Below, piece after piece: positions 23,085-31,453 of a DNA stretch of 33,083 nucleotides. The notes beneath the pieces are model-generated. The model worked only from the letters and a program-made list of their open reading frames with translations, did not search any database and was not told where the DNA came from. Location: the NCBI GenBank assembly GCA_015066635.1, contig SVOA01000017.1, positions 1-33,083 of the forward strand, written 5' to 3'. Position numbers and translations under genes: made by a program. Every line of letters starts with the position of its first letter. Position 1 is the first letter of the stretch. The DNA comes from Oscillospiraceae bacterium. Lineage in GTDB: Bacteria > Bacillota > Clostridia > Oscillospirales > Acutalibacteraceae.

Positions 23085-23204
23085 ATGAAGAATTACACAG
23101 CACCGGATTTCGACTTGACAGTATTTGAAGTACAGGACATTATTACGGTCTCCGTAAGCAGCGGTCCCGTTGACGGCGGAGACGGCGGATGGATTGACGT
23201 TTAA
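23085..23204 (+). CDS. 39-residue peptide, possible precursor or signal peptide
   Basis: This short gene starts at ATG 23085 after AAAGGAG and ends TAA at 23204. The product begins MKNYTAPDFDLTVFEVQDII, continues TVSVSSGPV and ends DGGDGGWIDV. It has a polar N-terminal half containing a hydrophobic stretch (LTVFEVQDIITVSV), and a Gly/Asp-rich end with one Trp. There is no Cys. Short proteins with the same plan (MKxYxxP, a DVIT-like centre, a Gly/Trp-rich tail) are familiar to me from Clostridia, from memory only, and have no known role to my knowledge. It follows the secreted LRR protein in one transcript and precedes the terminator. No modifying enzyme or exporter is adjacent. Confidence 0.7.
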   Translation: MKNYTAPDFDLTVFEVQDIITVSVSSGPVDGGDGGWIDV

Positions 23205-23228
23205 TCCTCTGCCTTGAGTAAAGAATTA

Positions 23229-23266
23229 AAGAGGACACTTTTTAAAAGTGTCCTCTTTTTCTTTTT
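23229..23266. terminator. Terminator between the LRR/peptide operon and the lemA operon
   Basis: A long A/T- and GC-mixed stem around AAAGAGGACACTTT (23229-23242) / AAAGTGTCCTCTTT (23246-23259) with a tight loop, then TTCTTTTTG on plus. It is better for the plus-strand genes, but can serve both. Confidence 0.85.
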
Positions 23267-23278
23267 GTTTTTATTTAA

Positions 23279-23830
23279 TTAAAACGCCATTTTTACGTCT
23301 TCGCGTTTTTCCTCGTCAGCGGTAAAGAATTCCTCTGCCCTGAGTCCGAGTCCGTTTGCTACGGCGCTGGTCGGGAATTTTACAAGCAGCTGATTATAAT
23401 AGGAAACGTTGCTGTTGTACGCTCTGCGTGAAGCCGACAGATGCTCCTCTGCGTCTGCGCAGGTTGCCTGAAGCGCCGCAAAGCTCCTGTCCGCCTTTAA
23501 CTCGGGATATGCTTCAACCGCAACGTTGATGGCCTTTGCAATCTCGTTTAACTTGCCGTTTATTTCGGCACATTCGCTCAACGGCATACCGCTTCTCATT
23601 TTAATTGCCTCTATCATTGTGAACTTCTCATACGCAGCATAGCCCTTTGTAATTTCGAGCATTTTGGTAAGCAGGTCAAACCTCTTTGTCAGCGCAACGT
23701 CAATTCCCGAGCGCGACTCGTCAATTTTGACCTTTGCGGCTTTGAGCTTGTTGGAAGCGCTTATGTACCAGATAACAAAGCCCGCGCCGACAACGGCGAC
23801 CGCAATAATAAAAATCCAGAAACCTTTCAT
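23279..23830 (-). CDS. LemA-family membrane protein
   Basis: A 183-residue protein with one N-terminal membrane helix (about 3-25) and a long helical outer domain. LemA landmarks include YISASNKLKAAKVKIDESRS, VALTKRFDLLTKMLEI, the AVEAYPELKADRSFAALQ block and RRAYNSNVSYYNQLLVKFP. The function of LemA is not settled; it has been linked to membrane and envelope stress. ATG 23830 is chosen because GAAAGG is well spaced for it and too close for ATG 23839. It follows a DUF3137 gene 14 bp upstream, a common pairing, and is the last gene of the operon. Confidence 0.92.
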   Translation of the reverse strand: MKGFWIFIIAVAVVGAGFVIWYISASNKLKAAKVKIDESRSGIDVALTKRFDLLTKMLEITKGYAAYEKFTMIEAIKMRSGMPLSECAEINGKLNEIAKAINVAVEAYPELKADRSFAALQATCADAEEHLSASRRAYNSNVSYYNQLLVKFPTSAVANGLGLRAEEFFTADEEKREDVKMAF

Positions 23831-23844
23831 AGTCAGCATCCTTT

Positions 23845-24750
23845 CTATACCTTATATATTTTTTCATCAAGTTTAAGACCGTCAATCATTTTTGTTATAA
23901 GCCCTATATCCTCGTCTATTTCCCCCGTCAGACTCTGAACGTCAATGGGATGAAACAGAGGCGGCTCAAATGCGTCACGGTAGTTATTTACGCCTATATG
24001 AAGCCTGTTACGGTGGAAAATGATAATCAGGTCTCCCCTCACGTTTTCCCGTATTTCCTCAAGCATTTCCATAATATGAGGCGTTACTATATAAAAGGCG
24101 TCGTTCTGATTGTCGGTATATGCCCTGAAATGCTCGTTAAAGCTCATATTCTCAAACTGAAGCTTTTCCAGCCTGTCGGGCGAGAAAATGTTGCCTTTTT
24201 TTGCAAATCTGATGCCCTTTTCGTAAATGAGCAAATCGCAGACGAAGTTTTTGTTGAATTCAAATATCATCCAGCGCCCGCTGAAAAGGGTAACGGAGCT
24301 TCTTGACACCTTAGGGTCCTGCGTTCTCATAATGACGTCAGACTGCATAAACTCAACGTCCTTGTAAGTACCCTGAAGGAAGTCGTTTGCCGTAAAGCTT
24401 TTGCACTGCCTTATCATGCCCGTACCGAGTATAACTCCGTAGGGAATTCCGTAATCGCTGTTGAATTCGTGAATTTCAAAATATCTCTCAAGACTCTGTC
24501 TTACAATTACGCTGTTATAGACCTTTTTGTATCTGCGTCTGTCAAACGCCAGCGTATAGGAAAACAGTCCCGGCAGAAAGAACAGCGCCGCCGCATATCT
24601 GTGTATAAAGCCCGTAAACAGATAAAACGCGACCACAAGAGCGAGTATTATAAGCTCGCACACGGCAATAACGCCTATTGTTTTAAGGCAGGCTTTACGG
24701 AGCTTTTCAAGCTCGTCAAGTTTTTCCGCTAATCTGAATAAATCGTCCAT
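23845..24750 (-). CDS. DUF3137-type membrane protein
   Basis: A 301-residue protein. Two membrane helices lie near the N terminus (about 22-45 and 52-70), then a basic loop and a cytoplasmic beta-rich domain. The middle block DVEFMQSDVIMRTQDPKV and the region NEHFRAYTDNQNDAFYIVT, then MEMLEEIRENV, match the DUF3137 pattern. It pairs with LemA, as in many bacteria, which supports the call. The function is unknown. ATG 24750 has only a weak ribosome binding site (TTAAAGAA). Confidence 0.82.
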   Translation of the reverse strand: MDDLFRLAEKLDELEKLRKACLKTIGVIAVCELIILALVVAFYLFTGFIHRYAAALFFLPGLFSYTLAFDRRRYKKVYNSVIVRQSLERYFEIHEFNSDYGIPYGVILGTGMIRQCKSFTANDFLQGTYKDVEFMQSDVIMRTQDPKVSRSSVTLFSGRWMIFEFNKNFVCDLLIYEKGIRFAKKGNIFSPDRLEKLQFENMSFNEHFRAYTDNQNDAFYIVTPHIMEMLEEIRENVRGDLIIIFHRNRLHIGVNNYRDAFEPPLFHPIDVQSLTGEIDEDIGLITKMIDGLKLDEKIYKV

Positions 24751-24790
24751 TTCTTTAAATCAAGGCAGAGCAATATGCCCTGCCCTAAAA

Positions 24791-25345
24791 TTACTCCTTA
24801 ACCGTGCCGTCCGCGTTGAATAACGGAAGGGGCTCAAGATAGATGATGTCTCCTCTTGCAATAGCGTCGCCCTCGGCGAGAATTACCGCCTTGCCGCAGA
24901 CTTCGCCGCCTGCTGCGCGGACAAGCTCCTCAACCGCAATAAGCGAAGCGCCCGTCGAAGCAACGTCATCAACAATAAGAATCTTTTTGCCCTTAATCAT
25001 TTCGGCTTCCTTACCGTCAAGATAGAGCTTCTGCTCTCCTTCGGTGGTAATCGACCTGACCGTGGTTTCAAAAACGCTTGTCATATAAAGCTTCGGCTTT
25101 TTACGGGCAACAAAATACTTCTGATTTCCCGACAGACGGGCAATTTCATGCGCAAGGGGTATTCCCTTTGCCTCTGCCGTGATAATGTAATCGTACTCGG
25201 GCAGTCTCTCCATAAGAGCCTTTGCAGAAGCCGTGGTAAGCTCAGGGTCTCCGAAGATAACAAAGGCACCGATATACAAATCGTCCGTTACTCTGCAAAG
25301 GGGAAGTTCCCTTTTAAGTCCTGCGATAGTTATAGGATAAAACAC
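24791..25345 (-). CDS. Phosphoribosyltransferase, adenine-PRTase-like
   Basis: A 184-residue cytoplasmic enzyme of the type I phosphoribosyltransferase fold. The PRPP-binding motif is ILIVDDVASTGASLIAVEEL (about 119-138). IITAEAKGIPLAHEIARLSG and FVARKKPKLYM are the blocks seen in adenine and xanthine PRTases. It would transfer phosphoribose to a purine base. The base cannot be fixed from motifs. The start is GTG 25345, after AGGAGAGGG. It follows the flavodiiron protein gene by 16 bp and precedes the DUF3137 gene. Confidence 0.85.
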   Translation of the reverse strand: MFYPITIAGLKRELPLCRVTDDLYIGAFVIFGDPELTTASAKALMERLPEYDYIITAEAKGIPLAHEIARLSGNQKYFVARKKPKLYMTSVFETTVRSITTEGEQKLYLDGKEAEMIKGKKILIVDDVASTGASLIAVEELVRAAGGEVCGKAVILAEGDAIARGDIIYLEPLPLFNADGTVKE

Positions 25346-25361
25346 TTTTAATCCCTCTCCT

Positions 25362-26516
25362 TTATTTCATAAGCTCCTCTGCAAGCTTTTCAACCGACTG
25401 CTTTGAGCTGCTGTCAAGCGCAGAGTTAATTGTTACCGTGTTATCAAGAATTGTGAGGTTTTTGCTGCCCTCAAGCATTCCCTTAATGACTTTTGCCGCC
25501 ATAGGCGCCCAGCTGCCGTTCTCTATAATTGCGACAGTTCTGTTCTGATAATTCTTTTCTTTAAGCTCGTCTATGAACTGATGCATAAACGGGAAAATTC
25601 CCGCATTGTAGGTCGTGGTCGCAAGGACAAGTTTTCCGTAACGGAAGGCGTCCTCAACCGCCTCAGCCATATCGCATCTCGAAAGGTCGTTTACCGCTAC
25701 CTTGGGACAGCCCCTGTCGATAAGCTTCTTTGCAAGAAGTCTTGCCGCCGCCTCGGTGTGTCCGTAAACCGAGGTATAGCAGATGCACACGCCCTCGCTC
25801 TCAACACCGTAGGAAGACCATATATTGTAAAGGTTGAGATAATAATCAAGGTTCTCCGTAAGCACGGGGCCGTGCAGAGGACAGATTGCATTGATTTCAT
25901 AACCCGAAAGCTTTTTGAGAACATTCTGTACCTGCATACCGTATTTACCGACAATGCCGAAGTAATATCTTCTCGCCTCGCACGCCCAGTCCTCATCTGT
26001 GTCAAGCGCACCGAATTTGCCGAAAGCGTCAGCCGAGAAAAGTACGCGGTCCTTTTTGTCGTATGTCATCATAACCTCGGGCCAGTGTACCATCGGCGCA
26101 AAGGCGAATACAAGCTCGCGGCTGCCGAGTGAAAGAGTTTCCCCGTCGGAAACGGCAAGGGTATTTTTGACGGTATTCTCTCCGTAAAACTGAGAGAGCA
26201 TTTTAAAGGTCTTTGCATTGCCGACAAGCACGGCGTCGGGAAATTCCGCAACAAATGCGCTCACGCTTGCCGAGTGGTCGGGTTCGACATGACTGACGAT
26301 AAGGTAGTCGGGCTTTCTGCCGCCGAGCGCCGATTTGAGATTGCCGAGCCACTCGTCCGTAAAGTTTCTGTCTACCGTGTCAAAAACGGCGATTTTGCTG
26401 TCGATAATGACATAGGAATTGTACGCCATACCGTTGGGTACGGTAAACTGACTCTCAAACAAATCAAGCTTCTTATCGTCAACGCCGATATATTTAATGC
26501 TGTCGGTAATTCTCAT
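25362..26516 (-). CDS. fprA: Class A flavodiiron protein (O2/NO reductase)
   Basis: A 384-residue cytoplasmic enzyme that reduces O2 to water or NO to N2O, protecting anaerobes. The N-terminal metallo-beta-lactamase-like domain carries the diiron ligands His76-x-Glu78-x-Asp80-His81 (SHVEPDHSAS), His144 (MVHWPE), Asp163 (SADAFG) and His215 (PLHGPV). The C-terminal flavodoxin domain begins CICYTSVYGHTEAAARLLAK (about 244-263), with the FMN-phosphate loop, and has the IENGSWAPMA block later. No rubredoxin or other fused domain follows. ATG 26516 is supported by AAGGAG; the frame runs 23 residues upstream over the promoter. It is the first gene of the operon fprA, PRTase, DUF3137, LemA. Confidence 0.94.
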   Translation of the reverse strand: MRITDSIKYIGVDDKKLDLFESQFTVPNGMAYNSYVIIDSKIAVFDTVDRNFTDEWLGNLKSALGGRKPDYLIVSHVEPDHSASVSAFVAEFPDAVLVGNAKTFKMLSQFYGENTVKNTLAVSDGETLSLGSRELVFAFAPMVHWPEVMMTYDKKDRVLFSADAFGKFGALDTDEDWACEARRYYFGIVGKYGMQVQNVLKKLSGYEINAICPLHGPVLTENLDYYLNLYNIWSSYGVESEGVCICYTSVYGHTEAAARLLAKKLIDRGCPKVAVNDLSRCDMAEAVEDAFRYGKLVLATTTYNAGIFPFMHQFIDELKEKNYQNRTVAIIENGSWAPMAAKVIKGMLEGSKNLTILDNTVTINSALDSSSKQSVEKLAEELMK

Positions 26517-26536
26517 ATTGTTTCTCCTTAAAAATA

Positions 26537-26585
26537 CGCCGAAATTTTCAAAAAATATTATACCACCTTTCGGCGTGCAAGACAA
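26537..26585 (-). promoter_or_regulatory. fprA promoter flanked by an inverted repeat
   Basis: On the minus strand: TTGTCT (26585-26580), a 17-nt spacer and TATAAT (26562-26557). Perfect arms CGCCGAAA (26537-26544) and TTTCGGCG (26568-26575), 31 bp apart from start to start, flank the -10 box. As one arm lies upstream of the transcription start, the pair may be a DNA operator rather than an RNA hairpin. Confidence 0.6.
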
Positions 26586-26616
26586 GATTATTTTGTTATA
26601 ATTTCCGTATTACGAA

Positions 26617-26644
26617 ATAAAAAAGGAAGGGCTGTGCCCTTCCT
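26617..26644 (-). terminator. Terminator of the GH3 gene
   Basis: On the minus strand: AGGAAGGGC (26644-26636) / GCCCTTCCT (26632-26624), 3-nt loop, then TTTTTTATTTC. Confidence 0.85.
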
Positions 26645-26659
26645 GATATTTTATAGATT

Positions 26660-29410
26660 TCAGTCCTCTTCGCGTCTGCGTTTGATTACGACGGCTGACG
26701 GAATAATTACCGCAAGCGAAAGTCCTGCGATTACCCCTGTCACAAGCAGCTTGGAGCCGCCCGTAACGCCCGTTTTAACGCCTTTTTCGTAGCCTGCCGC
26801 TTTCGTCCCCGAGGAGCCGCCCGACGCTGATGAAGGGCTCTGTGCTGAGCCTGATTCTGAACCTGAGGAGGACGGAGAAGTTTTCTTTGCCAGTTCTCCG
26901 TATTCTGCCGAAAGCACTCTGCCCTCTCCCCTGTGTCCCGTTGTCTTTGTCGGGTCAAATGCCGAAGTCTGCATTTTAATTCTGCAAAGGTCATATACGC
27001 AGGTGCGAAGCGCATTACCGAAGCCTATCGGGTCCTTCTCATAGGTCTGACGCATATTTGTCGTAATCTGTATCTTCTCGGCAAAGTACCAGAGACTTGT
27101 CAGCAGAGCGTCATTTCTCGCATATACCGCAAGTACGGGGTCCATGTATCCGCTGCCGTTGGTATCAATATATGCGTCGGAAACAACAAAGCCGTCAAAC
27201 CCCCACTCTTTTCTGAGTAAATCCTTTAAAAGCGCGGGAGAGCCGCTGCACCAGGTCGTGCCGATTCTGTTATAGGCGGACATAATGCCCTTTGCCTCGC
27301 CCTCTTTTACCGCAATTTCAAACGGCTCAAGATAAAGCTCTCTCATCGCCTGTTCGTTTGTCCAGGTAAAGACGCCTCGGATAAGTCTGTTGGTTTCCTG
27401 GTCGTTGCACACAAAGTGCTTGACCGTAACAATAATGCCCTTGGACTGAGCGCCCTTTGTAACTGCGGAAGCCATCTTGCCCGAAATAAGCGGGTCCTCG
27501 GAATAGTACTCGAAGTTTCTGCCGCCCATCGGGTTGCGGTGCAGGTTGCAAGCGGGAGCGTACCAGATGTTTGTGCCTATGTCGTTGGCTTCATCGCCTA
27601 TTGATTTGCCGAATTCCTCCGCAAGTTCGTCGTTCCACGTCGAAGCAAGACAGAAAGCGCCGGGATACGCAAGTCCCGAATCCTTATACATAAGTCCGCC
27701 CGGTCCTTTGACGGAAGCAGGTCCGTCGTTATCAACCGTTTCGGGAACGCCGAGTCTGTCAAGCCCGGCCGTCTTGTATCCGCTCTCGGCTATCATATTT
27801 ATCATTTCGTCAACCGTGAACTGGTCAAGGAATTTGTCCCACAGGGTTTCGTCTGCGGCAACATCGGCAAGCATAATTGTTCCGTCCTCATAGACCACGC
27901 CCGTATTCGGTACCGTGCCCTCCGTTGCCGGCTCCGGACGGACGTCGCAATTCTTAACGCCGTCGGGTGCGGAATGGTTTGACGGAATGTTAATTGCATT
28001 ATTCCTTGTGCGTGAAAGATAATCTATATCGCCCTTGACATCCTGAAAAAGATTTTTGATTTCCGTGCCCGTTTTATCGTCATTTTTAAAGACCTGTCTT
28101 GTCGGGACCTCGTAGTTATATACTGCCTCAAAATCTCTGACGGTATGTCCTACTTTAATCTGATATGTACCGCTGTCAAGCACCCACGCCTCGGCTGTAT
28201 TCTCGTCATAGGAAGCCATATCGGCAACTCTGAACTCAACGCTGACGGTGTCGCTCTGACCCGGCTCAATAAGTTTGGTCTTTGCATATCCCGCAAGTTC
28301 AATGGCGCTCTTTTCAATTCCGCCGGGATAGAAGGGCGCAGAGAAATAAACCTCAACCACGTCCTTGCCCGCACGCGAGCCCGTATTCGTTACTTTTACG
28401 CTGACCTTTATTGTTTCGCTGCCGGAAACAAAGTCGGTTACCTCCCAGTCAAAATCGGTGTATGAAAGTCCGTAACCGAAGGGATACATTACCTTATCGG
28501 GAGCAAAGGTTTCAAAGTATCTGTAACCGACATAGATACCCTCCTGATAGTTTACAAAGAAGGCAAGAGGAGTGTCGGAATATGAAAAGCTTCCGAAATT
28601 CTTTGTTGACGGGTAATCATAAATATCATACGCAACCGTATCGGTCAGCTTGCCCGAGGGATTGATTTCGCCCGTAAGCACTCTGCCTATCGAGTCGGAG
28701 CCGACCTCGCCCGGCGTCCAGACGAGCATAGCCGCCTTGACGTGGCTGTAATTGTCAAGCCAGTCCATCTGAAGTATATTGCAGGTGTTGAATATGATAA
28801 TGACGTTTTCAAAATCGTTGTCAAGATTGTCTATCATATCGCGTTCAACGTCCGTAAGTCTGATTTCCTCAACCTTTAGGTCAAACAGCTCGGCTCCCGT
28901 TCTCGTGATAACAAGCACCGCAGTATCGGAAAAGCCCTGCGCCCTGCCTATGACCTCGGTTCCGATTTCGGAATAGGGCATCTCCTGTTTGAGCATTCCG
29001 TTAACGGTGCCCAGAAGCATATCGACAAGTCCCTGTCCCGTTTCCTCTATTTTATGGTTTGACGCCCAGTTGTTATATGTGTCGTAAAGCTCGGTATTGT
29101 ACTCAATTCCCGCGTTCTTCAGTCCCTCGAAAAAGGTTATTTCACTCTCCGAGGAAACGCTGCCCGAACCTCCGCCGCCGAGCGCAAATTCAACGGAGCC
29201 CATGCCGAAAACATTGACCTTTTTATCGGCAAGGGGAAGAACGTCTCCTTCATTTTTGAGAAGCACTATACCCTCCGCCTCTATCTGCTTTGCAATTTTT
29301 GTTGCCCTCTCAAGAGTTTCCTTACTGAAATTGCCCGAGGAGGCAAACGCAACCGTTACCGCAGACAAAATAAGAATCAGACAAAGAAAAACACTGATAA
29401 ATTTTTTCAT
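26660..29410 (-). CDS. GH3 beta-glycosidase with permuted domains, surface-anchored
   Basis: A 916-residue exported enzyme. Residues 1-23 are a signal peptide. The order is unusual: the GH3 C-terminal domain (about 45-310: GIVLLKNEGDVLPL, VLTGEINPSGKLTDT) comes first, then a fibronectin-like domain (about 320-430), and the GH3 barrel last (about 515-800). The barrel shows VKHFVCNDQETNR (Lys664-His665) and GFVVSDAYID, where Asp745 is the expected nucleophile. A Ser/Gly linker (845-875), one membrane helix (about 889-908) and a basic KRRREED tail anchor it; no LPXTG is seen. A similar permuted order is known in Ruminococcus albus-type beta-glucosidases. The likely substrate is beta-glucosides. 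It is a single-gene unit with its own terminator. Confidence 0.9.
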   Translation of the reverse strand: MKKFISVFLCLILILSAVTVAFASSGNFSKETLERATKIAKQIEAEGIVLLKNEGDVLPLADKKVNVFGMGSVEFALGGGGSGSVSSESEITFFEGLKNAGIEYNTELYDTYNNWASNHKIEETGQGLVDMLLGTVNGMLKQEMPYSEIGTEVIGRAQGFSDTAVLVITRTGAELFDLKVEEIRLTDVERDMIDNLDNDFENVIIIFNTCNILQMDWLDNYSHVKAAMLVWTPGEVGSDSIGRVLTGEINPSGKLTDTVAYDIYDYPSTKNFGSFSYSDTPLAFFVNYQEGIYVGYRYFETFAPDKVMYPFGYGLSYTDFDWEVTDFVSGSETIKVSVKVTNTGSRAGKDVVEVYFSAPFYPGGIEKSAIELAGYAKTKLIEPGQSDTVSVEFRVADMASYDENTAEAWVLDSGTYQIKVGHTVRDFEAVYNYEVPTRQVFKNDDKTGTEIKNLFQDVKGDIDYLSRTRNNAINIPSNHSAPDGVKNCDVRPEPATEGTVPNTGVVYEDGTIMLADVAADETLWDKFLDQFTVDEMINMIAESGYKTAGLDRLGVPETVDNDGPASVKGPGGLMYKDSGLAYPGAFCLASTWNDELAEEFGKSIGDEANDIGTNIWYAPACNLHRNPMGGRNFEYYSEDPLISGKMASAVTKGAQSKGIIVTVKHFVCNDQETNRLIRGVFTWTNEQAMRELYLEPFEIAVKEGEAKGIMSAYNRIGTTWCSGSPALLKDLLRKEWGFDGFVVSDAYIDTNGSGYMDPVLAVYARNDALLTSLWYFAEKIQITTNMRQTYEKDPIGFGNALRTCVYDLCRIKMQTSAFDPTKTTGHRGEGRVLSAEYGELAKKTSPSSSGSESGSAQSPSSASGGSSGTKAAGYEKGVKTGVTGGSKLLVTGVIAGLSLAVIIPSAVVIKRRREED

Positions 29411-29567
29411 ATTGCTCCCGTCCTAACATTTTATTTCAATTATAATAATAACAAATGAAAAGGGAAAATTACAGTATAAATATTGTCTCGGATAAAATTT
29501 CGGCGTATTAACAATTAAATAGACATAGTGTTGTATAATATTTACAAACAAGCGTAAACAAAACGGA

Positions 29568-29600
29568 CAAAAAAAGAGCTCTGCATATCTGCAGAGCTCT
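29568..29600 (-). terminator. Terminator after the zinc-ribbon gene
   Basis: On the minus strand: AGAGCTCTGCA (29600-29590), 4-nt loop, TGCAGAGCTCT (29585-29575), then TTTTTTTG. Confidence 0.88.
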
Positions 29601-29636
29601 CTTTCGGCATTGTCATAATAATATATCAGTTTATGC

Positions 29637-29918
29637 TTATGCCTCTTCTTCCTTCATCTTTGCAAAGCACTCACTGCAATAAACAGGTCTGTCATCTCTG
29701 GGCTGGAAAGGAACCTTTGCCTCGCCGCCGCAGCCTGCACAGACTGTAGTAAACATCTGTCTCTCGCCTCTTGCAGCGTTCTTTCTGGCATCACGGCAAG
29801 CCTTGCATCTCTGAGGCTCATTTTCAAAGCCTTTTTCCGCATAGAACTCCTGCTCGCCTGCCGAGAATACGAACTCGTTGCCGCAATCTTTACAAATGAG
29901 GGTTTTGTCTTCGTACAT
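29637..29918 (-). CDS. Double zinc-ribbon protein
   Basis: A 93-residue cytoplasmic protein with eight cysteines in two four-Cys sites: Cys9, Cys12, Cys38, Cys41 (CKDC then CKAC) and Cys60, Cys63, Cys81, Cys84 (CAGC then CSEC). It matches the short zinc-ribbon proteins with the CxDCG and QRCKxCR pattern, widespread in Firmicutes and of unknown role. ATG 29918 follows AGAGAGGT. It lies 44 bp after the sigma-factor gene; a hairpin-forming palindrome TACCCTGT/ACAGGGTA (29942-29959) sits in the gap. Confidence 0.88.
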   Translation of the reverse strand: MYEDKTLICKDCGNEFVFSAGEQEFYAEKGFENEPQRCKACRDARKNAARGERQMFTTVCAGCGGEAKVPFQPRDDRPVYCSECFAKMKEEEA

Positions 29919-29962
29919 TTTGCTACCTCTCTAAATATTTTTTACCCTGTAAACAGGGTAGT

Positions 29963-30547
29963 TTACGAATTATGTTTTTTATATTCCAGAAGCTTTTTAC
30001 GCGCTCTCTGAAGTGCGCTGTCAACAGACTTTGTGCTGATGCCGAGCTTCGCGGCAATATCCTTATACGGCATACCGTTAAGAAAATCTTTGAGAACTTC
30101 GCATTCTCTTGATGTCAGCTCGCTGTTTATAAACCCGATAAGGGCCTTATATCTCTCAGCCGAAATAATGCCGTCCTCAGCGGAAACCGAGCAGGTAAAA
30201 TCCGCAGGCTCATTATCCCCGAAATCAATCTCCTCGATTTTGTCCCTGTTTTTCTTTTTTGCAAGCTTGCGAAGGTCTCTGCTGACAAGCAGATTAAGAT
30301 ATGTCTTATAAGAACTCCCGCAGTCCTCACGGTAGGTGTTTACCGCCTTCAGCAGTGAAAACATCCCTTCCTGAAACAAATCGTCATGGTCTGCGCCGTC
30401 AATATGTACGCGCTTTGCCTGACCGTGAACTGCCGGAGAAGAAATTGCAACAAGCCTTGAAAATGCGGCTTCGTCCCCGTTTCGGGCTTTGGCGATAAGA
30501 AGTGAAATTTCCTTGTTATTATTCAAAGTAATTTCGTTTTTATTCAC
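29963..30547 (-). CDS. Sigma-70-family RNA polymerase sigma factor, SigH-like
   Basis: A 194-residue sigma factor with regions 2 and 4 but no region 1 or 3 of normal size. Region 2 shows DHDDLFQEGMFSLLKAVNTY (core binding and -10 recognition), and region 4 shows LTSRECEVLKDFLNGMPYKD, then ISTKSVDSALQRARKKLLEY. Length and region 2 resemble the sporulation factor SigH, and the spo0A and spoIVB neighbours agree. However, SigH is normally near 215 residues and lies elsewhere, so the identity is tentative. The start is GTG 30547 after TTTGGAG. It has its own sigma-A promoter. Confidence 0.82.
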   Translation of the reverse strand: MNKNEITLNNNKEISLLIAKARNGDEAAFSRLVAISSPAVHGQAKRVHIDGADHDDLFQEGMFSLLKAVNTYREDCGSSYKTYLNLLVSRDLRKLAKKKNRDKIEEIDFGDNEPADFTCSVSAEDGIISAERYKALIGFINSELTSRECEVLKDFLNGMPYKDIAAKLGISTKSVDSALQRARKKLLEYKKHNS

Positions 30548-30593
30548 TGAACAGTCTCCAAAGGGTATAATAACTCATAATCTCAATATGTGT

Positions 30594-30621
30594 ATTATAC
30601 CATAAAAATACACTATGTCAA
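30594..30621 (-). promoter_or_regulatory. Promoter of the sigma factor gene
   Basis: On the minus strand: TTGACA (30621-30616), a 16-nt spacer ending TGG, and TATAAT (30599-30594). Confidence 0.82.
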
Positions 30622-30666
30622 CAACTTTTTGTTAAATTTATACAATTTTTATGAATATTGTCTATT

Positions 30667-31428
30667 TTATGATATTTTCAGACTTAATCTGAGTTTATCG
30701 CTTATCATTGCTATAAATTCGGAATTAGTCGGCTTACCTCTTGCGGACTGAATTGTGTATCCGAAATACGAACTTAAAACATCTACGTCTCCCCTGTCCC
30801 ACGCAACCTCAATAGCGTGTCTTATAGCCCTCTCGACTCTTGACGGCGTCGTGCGGTATTTCTTTGCAACCGCAGGATAAAGCACCTTTGTAATACCGTT
30901 CATCATCTCAGAGTCGTCAATGCTCATAAGTATTGCCTCTCTTAAATACTGATAGCCCTTAATATGCGCAGGCACGCCGATACGGTGCATTATCTCGCTG
31001 ACCATAACCTGCAAATCTCCCCTCTTGCCGAAGCCGTCCGCGGTTTTGCCGTTCCATGCGCTCATCTGTCTGATTCTCTGAGCAAGTACATTTACGTCAA
31101 AAGGCTTCAGAAAATAGTAGTCTGCGCCCTCATTGAGAAGCTCCTGCTCGAAATTCTGATTATCGACTCCCGAGGAAACAAAGACAAGCATATCCTTTTT
31201 TCTGTTCTCCTCCCTGAGCTTTTTGAGAACTCCGAGCGCATCGGTGCTCTGCATAAATGCGTCCATAATCAGAACATCGGGTTTTTCCTCTTTAAGCCTT
31301 TTTAAGACGGCTGCGCCGTCTTTTGCCGAGAAACAGACCTCAAACCCCATACTTTCAAGAACTGCGGCACAGTTCTTTGCAAAGTCGCTTCCTTCTTCCG
31401 CCAGCATCACTTTCATAGTTTTTTCCAT
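30667..31428 (-). CDS. spo0A: Spo0A, master regulator of sporulation
   Basis: A 253-residue response regulator. The receiver domain (about 5-125) has acidic residues Glu11/Glu12, the phospho-acceptor Asp56 (VLIMDAFM), Ser85 and Lys108 (FLKPF). The C-terminal domain carries the Spo0A-specific blocks [39 protein letters not shown] (DNA recognition) and [11 protein letters not shown]. It activates and represses entry into sporulation after phosphorylation. ATG 31428 follows GGAGGT. It lies after spoIVB on the same strand, the order found across endospore formers. A Spo0A box upstream suggests autoregulation. Confidence 0.97.
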   Translation of the reverse strand: MEKTMKVMLAEEGSDFAKNCAAVLESMGFEVCFSAKDGAAVLKRLKEEKPDVLIMDAFMQSTDALGVLKKLREENRKKDMLVFVSSGVDNQNFEQELLNEGADYYFLKPFDVNVLAQRIRQMSAWNGKTADGFGKRGDLQVMVSEIMHRIGVPAHIKGYQYLREAILMSIDDSEMMNGITKVLYPAVAKKYRTTPSRVERAIRHAIEVAWDRGDVDVLSSYFGYTIQSARGKPTNSEFIAMISDKLRLSLKIS

Positions 31429-31453
31429 TTTTTATACCTCCGTTTTTTAATAT

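Noticed and set aside
29942-29959. Palindrome TACCCTGT/ACAGGGTA as terminator of the sigma gene
   Set aside because: On the minus strand it is followed by A residues and not T residues, so it cannot be a normal intrinsic terminator; its role is open.
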